The position numbers and the translations under genes are program-made. Below the pieces are notes generated by a model. The model was not told the DNA's origin, did not search any database, and was given only the letters and a program-made list of their open reading frames with translations. This document shows, one piece after another, positions 38,567 to 49,436 of a DNA stretch of 64,000 bases (within the stretch, counting starts at the first letter, position 1; each line of letters opens with the position of its first letter). The DNA comes from Mesorhabditis belari (lineage: Eukaryota > Nematoda > Chromadorea > Rhabditida > Rhabditidae): NCBI GenBank assembly GCA_958450365.1, contig CAUEEP010000732.1:806001-870000 (forward strand), in the 5' to 3' direction.

Positions 38567-39035
38567 TCGAGGACCCCATTTTCTGCCATCAAAGTTTTTA
38601 CTAGACACTCTTGACCTGTTTTTACGCTCCTCTTTCGACGACGGTCGTGGTGAAGCAGGTAGTGTGCTTCTCTACGGAACGAAACCTCGAATTTTTGTAG
38701 TCAGTTCGACTCCTCCACTTGACAGCTTTTGCTTTTTGTTCTTAATAGCGATATCTTCACAAACTCTTACACAAGCTCATGGTGTTCTGATCAAAATTAG
38801 ATAAGAACATAAGAAGAAAATAGTATAAGAATTTGTGGAAATTAAAAATATCTTTATGGAAAATAAAAAGCAAGTTTTTCAGTTTGTTTGTCAAGTGGAG
38901 GATTCGAACTCACTACAAAAACTCGATCTGTTCCGTAGACAAGCACACTAGCCACTACACCACGAGTGCTGTTGAAAGTGAAGCGTAAACTCAGCTCAAG
39001 AGTGTATAACAAAAAACTTTGATGCCAGAAATCTT
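38567..39035. mobile_element. Inverted pair of tRNA-derived sequences
   Basis: A plus-strand tRNA-like unit (about 38635-38725; B box AGTTCGACTCC) and a minus-strand unit (38970-38885; A box TGGTGTAGTGG, B box GAGTTCGAATCC) are inverted copies. The similarity continues outward through TTTTGATGCCAGAAA-type sequence. The right unit is the better preserved. The long frame at 38550-38804 is a by-product. Confidence 0.6.
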
Positions 39036-39319
39036 GCGTTTACGACATATTCGGCAGATTTTGATTATAGATTCGGATCCTGGTTCAATTTTCTATCGAA
39101 TTGGCTAGGTCTTGTTGGGAAATTCCACAGTAATCTAGTATTCTTCCATAGTTAGACAATTCTATGTCAACAATTCTAAAAATCGATCGAAGAATTTTTA
39201 CATACTATAGAAGAAGTTTTAATGAATTGTTTGAGAATTCACGTTTAGAATCTCTGTGCATTAGAATCGTCAAATGGCTGAGGCAAAATGCCATCTTTTT
39301 TGATAAAAAGTCAAATAAA

Positions 39320-39390
39320 AAGCCAGTGATCGAACTTGTGTGGCCTCGCTCTGGAAACGAACGCTCTACCAGTAGGCCACGGTTACATTC
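39320..39390 (-). mobile_element. tRNA-like SINE head
   Basis: The minus strand shows an A-box-like TGGCCTACTGGTAGAG and B box AGTTCGATCAC, about 65 bases. Acceptor stem not convincing, so not called a tRNA gene. Confidence 0.5.
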
Positions 39391-39549
39391 AGACCGTTTC
39401 GCAAGGGGCCTCTAAGATCCAAATAACCCAAATAACCCCAATGATTCTAAACGTTTAGATCTTAAGAATCTCTCTGTAGAGGAAAGGTATGTTTGAGTTT
39501 GAGAACATTACTCACAAACTCTGTGAATTGTCGGATTTGACTTAAACTC

Positions 39550-39803
39550 GGGGTAGGCTAATTTCCGCAACTTTTTTTCGCGCAACAGGGTCATTTGCGC
39601 AATTCGCCATAACTTTGTTCTAAATGGATCAATTTTTAGGATTTTGGTCTTATTTTGTAGATCTCAATAAATGCAAAAAAAAATGAAACGAAAATCATAA
39701 AGATTGGCTGACTTAGAAAAAAGTTGTGGCGAGTTGCGCAAACGACCCAGTTGCGCAAATAACCCTGTTGCGCCAAAAAAAGTTTCGGAAACTAGCCTAC
39801 CCC
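39550..39803. mobile_element. Foldback element, 254 bp, 8-bp target duplication
   Basis: Ends GGGGTAGGCTAATTTCCGCA and GAAACTAGCCTACCCC, with TTGCGCAA-type motifs in both arms. TTAAACTC is duplicated exactly (39542-39549 and 39804-39811). A partial relative is at 12046-12117. Confidence 0.87.
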
Positions 39804-39843
39804 TTAAACTCTGCAAAAATGTTCTCAAGTTTGTTTATTTTGG

Positions 39844-40112
39844 TACCGTAAATCCTGTAATAGTACCCCACCCCCCTCGTACAGCCGCGTAGTCGCAAAA
39901 GTTTTTTCGTATTTCATTTTGTTTCAAAGCGCCCGTACTTTCAAAAAATGCGTCTTTGGTATCAAAAAATAGCCCTGAATTTCAGCTATTTTTTGATACC
40001 TAAGCGCGCATTGTAGCATAAACCAGTGTCGAGAAAAACTCGTTCAAAGCTAGACTACACAACACTCCGCACCGTCATTATCGGGGTGGGCACTATTACA
40101 GTATTTACGGTA
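39844..40112 (-). mobile_element. MITE family A, full copy, minus orientation
   Basis: TACCGTAAATCCTGTAATAG to inverted end GTATTTACGGTA; internal order is reversed relative to the copy at 5494. Confidence 0.88.
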
Positions 40113-40239
40113 TGTGAATTTGGAGGTGCTCAAAGATTGAATGCAAATAGATGAATAAAGTATTGATTATTATTGTAGAATCGTTGTTACTTAGAATTGT
40201 TTTTGTTTAAAGCTAAAAAAGGCTTTGAAATTTAATCCT

Positions 40240-40795
40240 CCAAAAGTTAATTTCTTTGGTTGAGAACGTTCAGCGTCGTTTCAGTAGGAGGGCGTATGCC
40301 CGTTGTTTCCCATCGAAAGAAATTCCTTGCTATTCTGATCGACTTGCTCTTTTTGACCTTAAACCCTTATCCCATCGCCGCATTTATTTTGATTTGGTCT
40401 TATGCTATAAAATCATCTTCTCTCCTAACTCTCATCCGGAACTTAAAGGACTCTTTAAGATTTCGAATCACGCCAGAAGAACTCGTAGTCACAACTTTCA
40501 GATTACCCCCTTTCAAAGCTTTCATAACCGCCAACTGTATCATTCTTTTGCTTGTCGTGTTCCTCGTATTTGGAATAAGTTACCTTGTGATATTTTTTCG
40601 TCTCTGAACTATTTTAAATCCTCAATATATAAGCTCGATCTTGTAGCTCTGTCAATTTTAAATTAGTTTTTAATGTCATATATACACGTGTCTAATTGTA
40701 GTTGTGTTTGTATATCAATTATCTTTCTTCGTCTACGCTGTTCAATCTGTTTGCATTGTCACTTTTCCTTGTCGGATAAAGTATATATATAGAAA
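40240..40795 (+). mobile_element. 5'-truncated LINE: C-terminal end of reverse transcriptase and 3' UTR
   Basis: The 136-codon frame 40256-40666 matches the C-terminal region of non-LTR retrotransposon reverse transcriptases: VENVQRRFSRRAYAR, LSHRRIYFDLVLCYKI, then R.RSHN and a VPRIWNKLP block. The fingers, palm and endonuclease are absent. The 3' UTR (40690-40790, ending CGGATAAAGTATATATA) is found again in reverse at 46983-47085. Confidence 0.8.
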
Positions 40796-41110
40796 TGTTA
40801 ATTAATTTAAACGTTAATGCCTTTATTTAAATATATTTAAATATATTTAAATATATTTCAATCTTTTCATTGATTCAATAAAATGTTTCGTACTTAAATA
40901 CTTAAAAAAAAAGGGAAGAGAAGGACTCGTATTTGTACACGTATGATGAGATCTATCTATAAGCTGATAAAAGTACGGTTGAGAATAAAGAAATAAATAA
41001 AAGAATAAATAAAATAAATAAAGAAATAAATAAAATCAAATACCCTAACAATATGTATAAATAAATTCAAATAAAAAGAATAAAATATAAATTTTAAAAA
41101 AACAATTTAA

Positions 41111-44100
41111 TTAGAGAGCTAAAAATGATTGATTTCGAGGAGCGCCGAATTCTCGTTCGAATTTCGATTGGATCAGCACTCGGTATTGAGCCTAGAATTT
41201 TGGAAAATTATTGAAATTTGAAATTTATATAAAATTTACATAAAATTTGCATAAAATTACATAAGCTTTACATAATTTTACATAAATAAATATTTTAGTT
41301 CAATTGTTCAGTTCAATTAGTTGTTAGTTCAGTTTAGTTCAGTTGTTAGTTCAGTTCAGTTCAGTTGTTAGTTCAGTTCAGTTCAGTTGTTAGTTCAGTT
41401 TAGTTCAGTTGTTAGTTCAGTTCAATTAGAAATATTGATTTATTAGATAGATACATCTTTTTACAAGTAAAAATGAGTCAGATCTAAAGAGATCTAAATG
41501 AGTCTAAGTTTGTTTTATTGAAGCCCTTCATTTGTTATTTATTTCTAAACTACAGATTGATAATAAATTTACAATTTTTCTGATTTTGTTTTATGTATTA
41601 TGTTAAAAGTTTTCATATTATTAACCTGTGCTGAATTTCGTCGAAAACTTTCAGCTGATGGAGTGATTGGACGGGGGATTGGAGCTGGATAGGCCGAGAA
41701 GGAGCCTCGACCCTGGCAAAGGAAAGGAAAACATTAAGAGCTTTTGTTTTTGCCGTATTTTCTCTAATAGTAGTGCACCCTGAGCATCGCCTAAATTCCT
41801 CGAAATCTCGAGAACCGCTTATCAGAACCTATCGATGTGGGGTCGGAAAATGTAGCTGACGATGAGATCTTGTGGGGGATTAGAGAGTTGAGCTTCTGGG
41901 AAAACTTTGGAAGCCGTAAATAGTCACCAACTCGGCTCGCTTAGGTGCACTACTGTTAGAGAAAATACGGTATATAGTATATTGCTGGTTTTGATATAGA
42001 ATACTTTAGCTCAATATTCAAATCATTAACTAAATTGTAAAAAGATTTCTTGATACTTGTGACTATTTTTGACTACACTTTATAGTCCACAAAAGTACTT
42101 GTATAATAACTTGTTCTCTTTGCCTTGTTGAGTGTAAAATATGTAAATTTTGCGACGAAAATGTAAAGTGCGGTTGAAGAGAGTCACAAAAATCGATTAT
42201 CGTAAATCGACAAATTATAGTTGTAAGAGTTAACGATTAGGCTTAAATTTGACAATCTCTTAATCTCTCAATTGCACTCACTTCTTCCAACACAGTGCAA
42301 TCATCTTGTTGTCGCTCTAAACGAGCGCACAATCTCCGACACGCATGAATGGCTGAGAGAGCTAAAATTATATGCTTTTATTTTTATTTTAAAATCAAAT
42401 AGCTGTTTAGCATAAGAATAGAAAGGATAGAAAGCTGCTTATCAAAGAAAAATTACCGTAAATACTGTAATAGTACCCCACCCCCATAATGACGGTGCGG
42501 AGTGTTGTGTAGTCTAGCTTTGAACGAGTTTTTCTCGACACTGGTTTATGCTACAATGCGCGCTTAGGTATCAAAAAATAGCCCTGAATTTCAGCTATTT
42601 TTTGATACCAAAGACGCTTTTTTTGAAAGTATGGGCGCTTTGAAAAAAGCTTTGATTAACAAAATACTAAAAAACTTTTGCGACTACGCGACTGTACGAG
42701 GGTGGTGGGGTATTACTATTACAGTATTTACGGTATCTCTAAGACCCGTAAGATTGCTTTAAATTTCAGTTGGCTTGATCTATTGGGTCTTTTCGTGATC
42801 GGGATGAGCACTGGTGGGATTAAACCGTGTGTTTCTGCACTCGGCGGTGATCAGTTCAAGGCTACTTACAACTAAAAGATTTCAGTTTTGAATTCCGTAA
42901 CCTTGAATGTTTTGGTGTGCTGGAGATGCTTTTAGGAGAGCATTTTAGGAGGGCGGTGGAGTACTATTACAGTATTTACGCTATGTTTATCATTATCATT
43001 TTTCATATGTTTTTTTCACAGTTTTAAGTACAATTTTTAACGATTTGAGGCTTGTTTTTCCCCAATCTCTTTTAAATATTGTTAATCTTTCTTCAAAATT
43101 CTTCAAAATATGAAACCTTTTTTGTTTTGAACTCAAATTTCACATGTGAGAAACCTCTCAAAAATTTAATTTCCCCTAAAAGGTTCGATCATTTTTTTTT
43201 TCTAAAGAAGATAATCTTCTAGAAGAATCTGAAGAAAAATTGAAATTCTGACCAAATCCAGACAACTTTTGTCGCACAAAAAGGTCACTCACTCCATTTT
43301 GGGTCTTTGATTGGAAAAAAGATTAAAAAAAATGAAAACTGAGAAATATTTTGAGCCTTTCTTTGATTTTTCGACTAATCCTCATGGGAAATTGCAAATT
43401 GACGTCCGAAAAAATGGAAAAAAAGGATAATCAAATGTGGAAAAGTCGCAATAATTCGAGTTCATTTTACGCTTTATCCAAAAAAAGATCATTAATCCTC
43501 AACTTTTTTTTGATTTTCATAGGTCAAATTGTTTACTCTGAGATTGGATTTGATTAAGATTACAGTAAAGGGGAAAAGGGGAAAGAGTTGTTTAAGATTA
43601 CAGTAAAGGGGAAAAGGGGAAAGAGTTCTTGGAAGTTTGAACATTTTTGACAAAAATGCAAAAGTTCATTGTCTACGAGAATAGTGGAACAGTTTTAGAT
43701 TCAAAAAGAATTTTGAGGTATTTCATTTGTTTATGATTTTCGATTGATACAAGATTTAGCTTTGACCTCGAATTTGAACGAGTCTGGGACAAAATTTGAG
43801 TCTTTTATTGGAGATCAGTAGAAAAGCTTTAGCAAGCAAGTGTTTGTGGTTTCACAATGAAACTTGGGTAATTAAACCGGCGGGGGGAGGGAGCGAGGGG
43901 CCGAGGCCGAAGGGCTATCCGCCACGTGTGCCAGACGCCACTTTTTCTTACGAGCAACGTGGAAAAAACGCACATTTCCTTTTGCGCGTTCTCTCCGGTT
44001 GCTCACAATCACAGCCCATCTGGCACATAGTCCCGCTAGAAGAGGGGCGTTTTTCTTTTTTTTTTTCAAATTTCCTTCTCTTTATAATAAAATCTAAGAA

Positions 44101-46938
44101 TATCGAAACCCGATTTTTTTTCTCCCCAGCACGTTTTTCGATGGATGAAGGATTTCCTCGGCATTTCCCCAAAAAATTACATAAAGAAATTTCCCAGATT
44201 CCCCAAAAATGGCAACGATTCAACGGGAAATTGTATGAAAAAGGGAAAAAAAGGGAAAAAAGGGAGAAAAAAAGAGAAATGACCCTCTAATCTTTTTAAC
44301 ATTTTCAAATATTTCCGATGGAGATTATGAAAAATGGAAATAGAATTGGAAATTTGATTTTTGATTGTTTGAAGGAAATCTTAAAAATTGTGTTATATAA
44401 AAACGAAATTTCAAACAAAAACTAAACGATTGTTTTTCAGTGTTGAATTTTAAGCTCAAAAAAACGTAAACACATCATTTCTAAAGCACTCTCAGAAGCA
44501 AATGTGCCAGAAAGGAAATTTTTCCATTTTAAGCACATTTTACGCAAAAATCGAGAAGTTTAAAGCAAGCCCGGATTTTGTTGTTTTTGGGAGAATCGCC
44601 AGAGCTTTGCTTAGAAGCGTCCAAAGAAGAAAATTTAGCAAAAACTTCAGCCCACATCATGACCAAAATGAAATTCACTCAATTTAGGGGGATTGAGGTT
44701 TTAGATCATTAGCTGTTATCCAGAAAACTGCTAGCTACCGCCAATCGATTCTCCGTGTCGGTTTACATAGGACACATGGGCTAAAGATGTGATTTAAAGC
44801 TTTTGAAGCGAGCTAAAAAGACTCAGACTAAAAAGACTGGGTTGTGATGGCTTTTGTTGCGCCAGGTCAAGGCGATGGTCATGGCCGACTCGGTAAGAGC
44901 GTTGTATCTTGCTTTGTAGTCGAGTGATCAAGGGTTTAATCCCGCCAGCAAGATTCTAGGTTTTGTTTTTGCCATAGGCTTAGGGTTTGAGTTGAGAGAG
45001 GGCAAAGCTCTAGCGATTTTCCCAAAAACAATAAAACCCTGGGCTTTGTATAAAGTGTATTTTGACAAATTTTAGAGTAAGAGTTGAACTTTTAAAGAAC
45101 TTTTAAAGACGAACCAAGTGTGAGGAGGGAAAGCATTGCAATCAGTGGAACGGCCACCGCTAATGCTGTGTCTTTCGATAGGAAATCATTGCCGACAATC
45201 TGAAAGTTTGAGATTTTAAAATTAGATTAAAGTCTACTAGTTGGGAATTTTCATAGAGTTCAATCTTTCAATGTTTATGCTCCGTGAATACTGTAATAGT
45301 ACCCCACCGCCCTCGTACAGTCGCGTAGTCGCAAAAGTTTTTTAGTATTTCATTTTTTTCAAAGCACCCGTACTTTCAAAAAAATGCGTCTTTAGTATCA
45401 AAAAATAGCCCTGAATTTCAGCTATTTTTTGACACCTAAGCCCGCATTGTAGCATAAACCAGTGTCGAGAAAAACGCGTCCAAAGCTAGACTACCCAACA
45501 CTCCACACCGTCGTTATGGGGGCGGGGTACTATTCCAGTATTTACAGTATTTATCATTTTTCTATGCTAAACAGCTTTCTATCCTTCCTATGCTTATGCT
45601 AAACAGCTATTTGATTTTAAAATTAAAATAAAAGCATATAATTTTAGCTCTCTCAGCCATTCATGCGCAAATGTTTTTTAGTATTTCATTTTTGTTTAAA
45701 GCGCCCGTACTTTCAAAAAATGCGTCTTTGGTATTAAAAAATAGCTGAAATTCAGGGCTATTTTTTGATACCTAAGCGTGCATTGTAGCATAAACCAGTG
45801 TTGAGAAAAACTCGTTCAAAACTAGACAGTATTTACAATAATTGTATTTTGTCTTTTAGCTACTCAAAAATTCGAATTTTATATAAACAATTTGCTCTAG
45901 TATTTTAAAGGAATCATCATACTTTAAACATTGATAATATCTTTTTGAAAATGATATTATCGTTAATTATTTGTGTAGTTGTTTAGAGGGCATTCTGTGC
46001 TTTCAAATGATATGATGATTCAATTCAATTCAAATGATCAAACTAAAAACTTTACAGCATCGTCGCTTTGTCATTGATTTAGTCGAAACTTTCAAAATCC
46101 TCCGTTGTAAACAGATTAGCCCTTTGTTTATAGACTTTTTCAAATTTAAACCGCGGTCAGGGCCCAGAAGTGGCTCATTCCTTTTGCAAATTCCCTTTGC
46201 TTCCAATGCCTCTTTATCAAATTCATTTCCCGTTAGAGCCGCTAGATTATGGAACTTGCTCCCAAACGACATACGAGAAATTCAGTCGCTTTTCATATTC
46301 AAGAAACGTATCGATGCTTTAGATCTAGTGGCTCTTTGCCGTAAGTAATTGGCTTATTGATTTCAGTATGTATTGTATGATTAAGTATCACTGTGCATTT
46401 CTCTATGATTTCTTTCACTTTATCGTTTGAATAAAGTTATTATTATATGATGATTCAATTCAATTCAAATGATCAAATCGAGCACTTCTTTGGATTATAA
46501 ATTTCTGAAAATCAAAGCCAACTTTAGAGGCACTTTTATAGAATTAAGTTAATCAAATCAAAGCTTTATTTGGTATCATTTGAAAGCCTCAAGTTTTCTC
46601 TATATAACTATATAAATAATTAAGAAAAATATGATTTCTAGGCAAAGTTTTGAGCGTTTAAAGTGTGGCTATTCTTTCGAAATAACCACCAAAAGACAAA
46701 TAAGACAATTTTCTGGATTTTCTCGACAATTTCATGATCTTTCAGTCTATTTTTCAGATTTTTAACTAATTTTTGGGGAAATTTCAAATCCTCTTCTTAT
46801 TTTGTTTTTCTTTTTTACTTGAACATGTTGTTGACCATGATCCGGGGGTGAGTACATTGTGTGATCGTCGAAATAATAACAAAAATAGTTTCGAGGAGAT
46901 TTTCCTTTTACTTTTTCTTTTAAGAGATTAACGATTAT
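41111..46938 (-). CDS. Single-pass membrane protein, 3' exons only (N-terminus not found)
   Basis: Unrecognised family. Exons 5' to 3' on the minus strand: 46938-46819 (40 codons, KEKVKGKSPRNYFCYYFDDH, phase 0 both ends); 45199-45115 (IVGNDFLSKDTALAVAVPLI, then more hydrophobic residues); 42353 down to about 42282 (IHACRRLCARLERQQDD); 41712-41626 (SAYPAPIPRPITPSAESF); 41191-41111 (AQYRVLIQSKFEREF, ending SFLAL and stop). Together they give a transmembrane helix followed at once by a basic stretch and a Pro/Ser-rich tail. The join from the third to the fourth exon is uncertain: the strong GTGAGT donor after 42282 leaves the wrong phase, while a weaker GTTGGA donor 11 bases earlier would keep the frame. 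Alternatively the second exon reads on to a stop at 45092, giving a GPI-like tail, and the last three exons belong to a separate gene. Introns are full of MITEs and LINE pieces. Confidence 0.5.
41295..41425 (+). repeat. GTTCAGTTGTTAGTTCA minisatellite
   Basis: Alternating GTTCA and GTTGTTA units repeated over about 130 bases. Confidence 0.85.
41751..41972 (+). mobile_element. MITE family B, full copy
   Basis: 222 bases; left end TGCCGTATTTTCTCTAATAG (one mismatch to the family), right end AGAGAAAATACGGTA. It begins about 40 bases from the acceptor of the minus-strand exon at 41712. Confidence 0.88.
42454..42984 (+). mobile_element. MITE family A composite carrying a captured peptide-transporter exon
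   Basis: A full family A MITE (42454-42735) is followed without a break by 34 bases of transporter intron 5 (one substitution) and the complete 91-base exon 6 (42770-42860), identical to 5797-5887. After the exon the donor is absent and about 90 bases of unrelated sequence follow. The unit ends at about 42950-42984 with GAGGGCGGTGGAGTACTATT and a second family A terminus. The junction MITE/intron is the same as at 5762, so the copy derives from the transporter allele that already held the MITE. The 65-codon frame here is not a gene. Confidence 0.88.
43870..44060. other. GC-rich island in a membrane-protein intron
   Basis: A G-rich run (GGCGGGGGGAGGGAGCGAGG) is followed by moderately GC-rich sequence with GCCACGTGTGCCAGACG and GGCACATAGTCCCGC. 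Both strands are open for 60-160 codons, but no protein resemblance or splice pattern was seen. It could be an internal promoter or an unknown repeat. Confidence 0.35.
44865..44955 (+). mobile_element. tRNA-derived SINE head, plus strand
   Basis: A-box-like TGGCCGACTCGGTAAGAGCG and B-box-like GGGTTTAATCCC at tRNA spacing. It closely resembles the unit at 62570-62655. Confidence 0.6.
45281..45550 (-). mobile_element. MITE family A, minus orientation, within a larger inverted duplication
   Basis: Degenerate ends (TCCGTGAATACTGTAATAG, ATTCCAGTATTTACAGTAT). Sequence beyond it to about 45668 is the reverse complement of 42346-42453, so the whole 45281-45668 block is an inverted copy of 42346-42735. 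Confidence 0.82.
45670..45845 (-). mobile_element. MITE family A, truncated copy
   Basis: Inner palindrome (TAGCTGAAATTCAGGGCTA) and GTGTTGAGAAAAACTCGTTC region only; both termini are lost or degenerate. Confidence 0.75.
46043..46445 (+). mobile_element. 5'-truncated LINE insertion with 32-bp target-site duplication
   Basis: Encodes only the extreme C-terminus of a reverse transcriptase (HRRFVIDLVETFKIL, then AARLWNLLPNDIRE) and ends in an AATAAAGTTATTATTATA tail. The 32-base sequence at 46011-46042 (TATGATGATTCAATTCAATT...) is repeated at 46446-46477, the mark of target-primed reverse transcription. Confidence 0.85.
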
Positions 46939-46982
46939 CTGAAAATTTCAAAAATCTTACTTAACATGTATTAAATGAAAAA

Positions 46983-47085
46983 TATCAATACTTTATCCGA
47001 CAAGGAAAAGTGACAATGCAAACAGATTGAACAGCGTAGACGAAGAAAGATAATTGATATACAAACACAACTACAATTAGAATTA
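46983..47085 (-). mobile_element. LINE 3' UTR fragment
   Basis: Reverse complement of about 40690-40790; only the 3' end of the LINE is present. Confidence 0.8.
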
Positions 47086-47670
47086 GAAAATGAAAGATTT
47101 CAATATTTAAAAAAAAAAAAGGAGTGAAAATCTTCAGCAGACAATTTTGCTGAAGACAAAAAAATGAGCTTATAATCAAAAATCGATAAAAATCTCAATG
47201 TTTCTCAAATTGCACTCAAAAAAAAAGGTGAAATTTGAAAGTTTACAGTTTTTTTTTTGCGTAAGAATAACAATAAAATTGATTGAAATTGAACATTTAA
47301 CATTAAAATTTTAGTGTAAAATGAGAAATTGAAAGAAAATTGAGAAAAAGGGAATGAAAATCGAAGAAAAATTTCGTAAAAACAGATTCAAATCATTAAA
47401 AATCTTTTAAAGTATGAAAATTCTAAAATTTTGGTGATTTTTGATTGAATGATATGGGGGAAAGTCATCGAAAAGTCATTTATCAGGAAAATATCAGGAA
47501 AATATTAGACAAATGTTAGAAAAATGCTAGAAAACAAGCTGTTAAAGATAAAATGGCTCTAAACTTTGTTTCAAAACTGTTGAAATTTGAAAATAAGATT
47601 CTAGCTTTGATTGATAGTGGATAATCGCAAATTGAATCTAGAATTTGGAATCTTTTTTTTTAAAAGATGC

Positions 47671-48347
47671 TACCGTATTTTCTCTAATAGTAGTGCAGCC
47701 CGGCGAGCCGAGTTGATGACTATTTACGGCTTCCAAAGTTTTCACAGAAGCTCAACACTCAAATCCCCCACCAGATCTCATCGTCAGCTACATTTTCCGA
47801 CCCCACATCGATAGGTTCTGATAAGCGGCTTTTGAGATTTCGAGATTTCGACCACAAGATCATGACAGTAAACTTATTACCGTATTTTCTCTAATAGTAG
47901 TGCACCGCGGCGAGCCGAGTTGGCGACGATTTTACGGTTTCCAAGCTTTTGCAGAAGCTCAACACTCAAATCATTGTCAAGATCTCATCGTCAGCTACAT
48001 TTTCCGACCCCGCATCGATGGGTTCTGATTAGCGGTTCTCGAGATTTCGAGGAATTTGGGCAAAGCTTTTGGTGCACTACTATTAGGGAGAATATGGTAA
48101 TCGGAAACTTTACAACTTATCTTAAAGCCGGAAAACCGACTGCCGTATTTTCTCCCGTCGAGCCGAGTTGATGACTATTTACGGCTTCCAAAGTTTTCAC
48201 AGAAGCTCAACACTCAAATCCCCCACCAGGTCTCATCGTCAGCTACATTTTCCGACCCCACATCGATGGGTTCTGATAAGCGGCTTTTGAGATTTTGAGG
48301 AATTTGGGCAAAGCTTTTGGCGCACTACTATTAGAGAGAATACGGTA
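47671..48347 (-). mobile_element. Three adjacent MITE family B copies
   Basis: Head-to-tail copies in minus orientation: 47671 to about 47855 (3' end lost), 47878-48099 (complete) and 48141-48347 (near complete, left end shortened). All share GCTACATTTTCCGACCCC. Spacers are about 25-45 bases. Confidence 0.85.
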
Positions 48348-48578
48348 ATCGCAAATTTAGGGAGTTTTCAGGAGTCAAGGGAAATGGGATCACATCAGAG
48401 TTTACTCAGATCTTTAGGGCTGAAGCTGAAGACAAAAGAAAGCTTTCTTTTGTTTTAGGAGAAATTGCATTTGCTAATCCATAGTATAGCATTAAAATGG
48501 ACTATCAAAAGTGTACAATTCAGAGTTTAAACTTTGTGAACTGTGGTTTGATTAACTGCTAAATCTAGCTAAATTTAG

Positions 48579-48834
48579 GGGAGTCATCACGGTTGCACTG
48601 CAAAAATTGCGCCGTAAGACGAAAACGAAATTTGAGCATCGAAATTTGCGACAAGCAAATTTTGCCTCACAAACCAGAAGCGAAAATTGCGCTGTTAAAT
48701 TTTGCGATGCCAAATTTGCGCCACCAGACCAAGAGCAGAGGGAAAAATTGGTCTTTCGGTGGAAAATTCGCGTGCACAAATTTTGTATGCTCAATGTTTT
48801 GGTTTTTGGCTTTCGGCGCAATCGTGATGAACTC
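48579..48834. mobile_element. Foldback element, 256 bp, 8-bp target duplication
   Basis: Imperfect inverted ends GAGTCATCACGGTTGC and GCAATCGTGATGAACTC; AAATTTAG is duplicated exactly (48571-48578 and 48835-48842). The interior repeats AAATTTTGC/GCGAAAATTGC motifs. Overlapping frames on both strands come from this palindromy. Confidence 0.78.
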
Positions 48835-49297
48835 AAATTTAGCAAAAATCGCTTCTCCATTCAGCGTTTAAAATTTAGCGTTGCTAGATGTTAAATTGCA
48901 AAATTGCTTTAGCAAAATCACTCGATTCTGACTTGTTAAATGTCACCAAAAAGCTTCATAAGCTCGAGGTTGCTTTCTACAACTTACACACCAACGAAGT
49001 GTTTTCTAAAATGCAAACGAAATGCAATCGAAACTGCTAGTTCACCGAAAATGTTTTTGCTGGAAAAAAAAAAAAACCAACTTCTGTTTACTGTTTAGCA
49101 TCAATTTCTTCCTTTAAAAAGCTTCAAAAAGATAAATATTAAAGATTAAAATCGTTTCACTACCTGTAGTTTCTGCTTTGTGAGTCTAAAAATGAACCTT
49201 TCCCTTTTTTTTTGAAGCTTTTCAAGCTCAAATTTCCCTTCTAAAAGACATAAACATAAAAAGTTAGCAAGAAAAGTTGTACTTTGTGCCAAAAAAT

Positions 49298-49436
49298 GAC
49301 TAAACATCCCCTTTTCTGGTGCACTCGATTCATCTTTCTCTAGTTTGCAGTAAGAAAAAGAAAAATGAAGTAAAAACTAGAGAAAGCTAAAGAAAGGGCG
49401 AATTGAGTGCATCAGAAAGGTGTGTTTAGTCATGTC
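49298..49436. mobile_element. Small foldback element
   Basis: ATGACTAAACATCCCCTTTT and TGGTGCACTCGATTC pair with the inverse at 49389-49436; a CTCTAGTTT/AAACTAGAG pair is nearer the centre. Confidence 0.7.

Noticed and set aside
38885..38975. Functional tRNA gene on the minus strand
   Set aside because: A and B boxes are good, but the unit is one arm of an inverted pair with shared flanks, and the anticodon stem is not convincing by eye.
42678..42875. Separate small gene encoding a transporter-like peptide
   Set aside because: Contains one captured exon only, with no donor, no other exons and MITE sequence upstream in the same frame.
43796..44290. 164-codon plus-strand frame
   Set aside because: No family resemblance and ends in a low-complexity Lys/Arg/Glu run; overlapping minus frames are equally open. 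Reported only as a GC-rich island.
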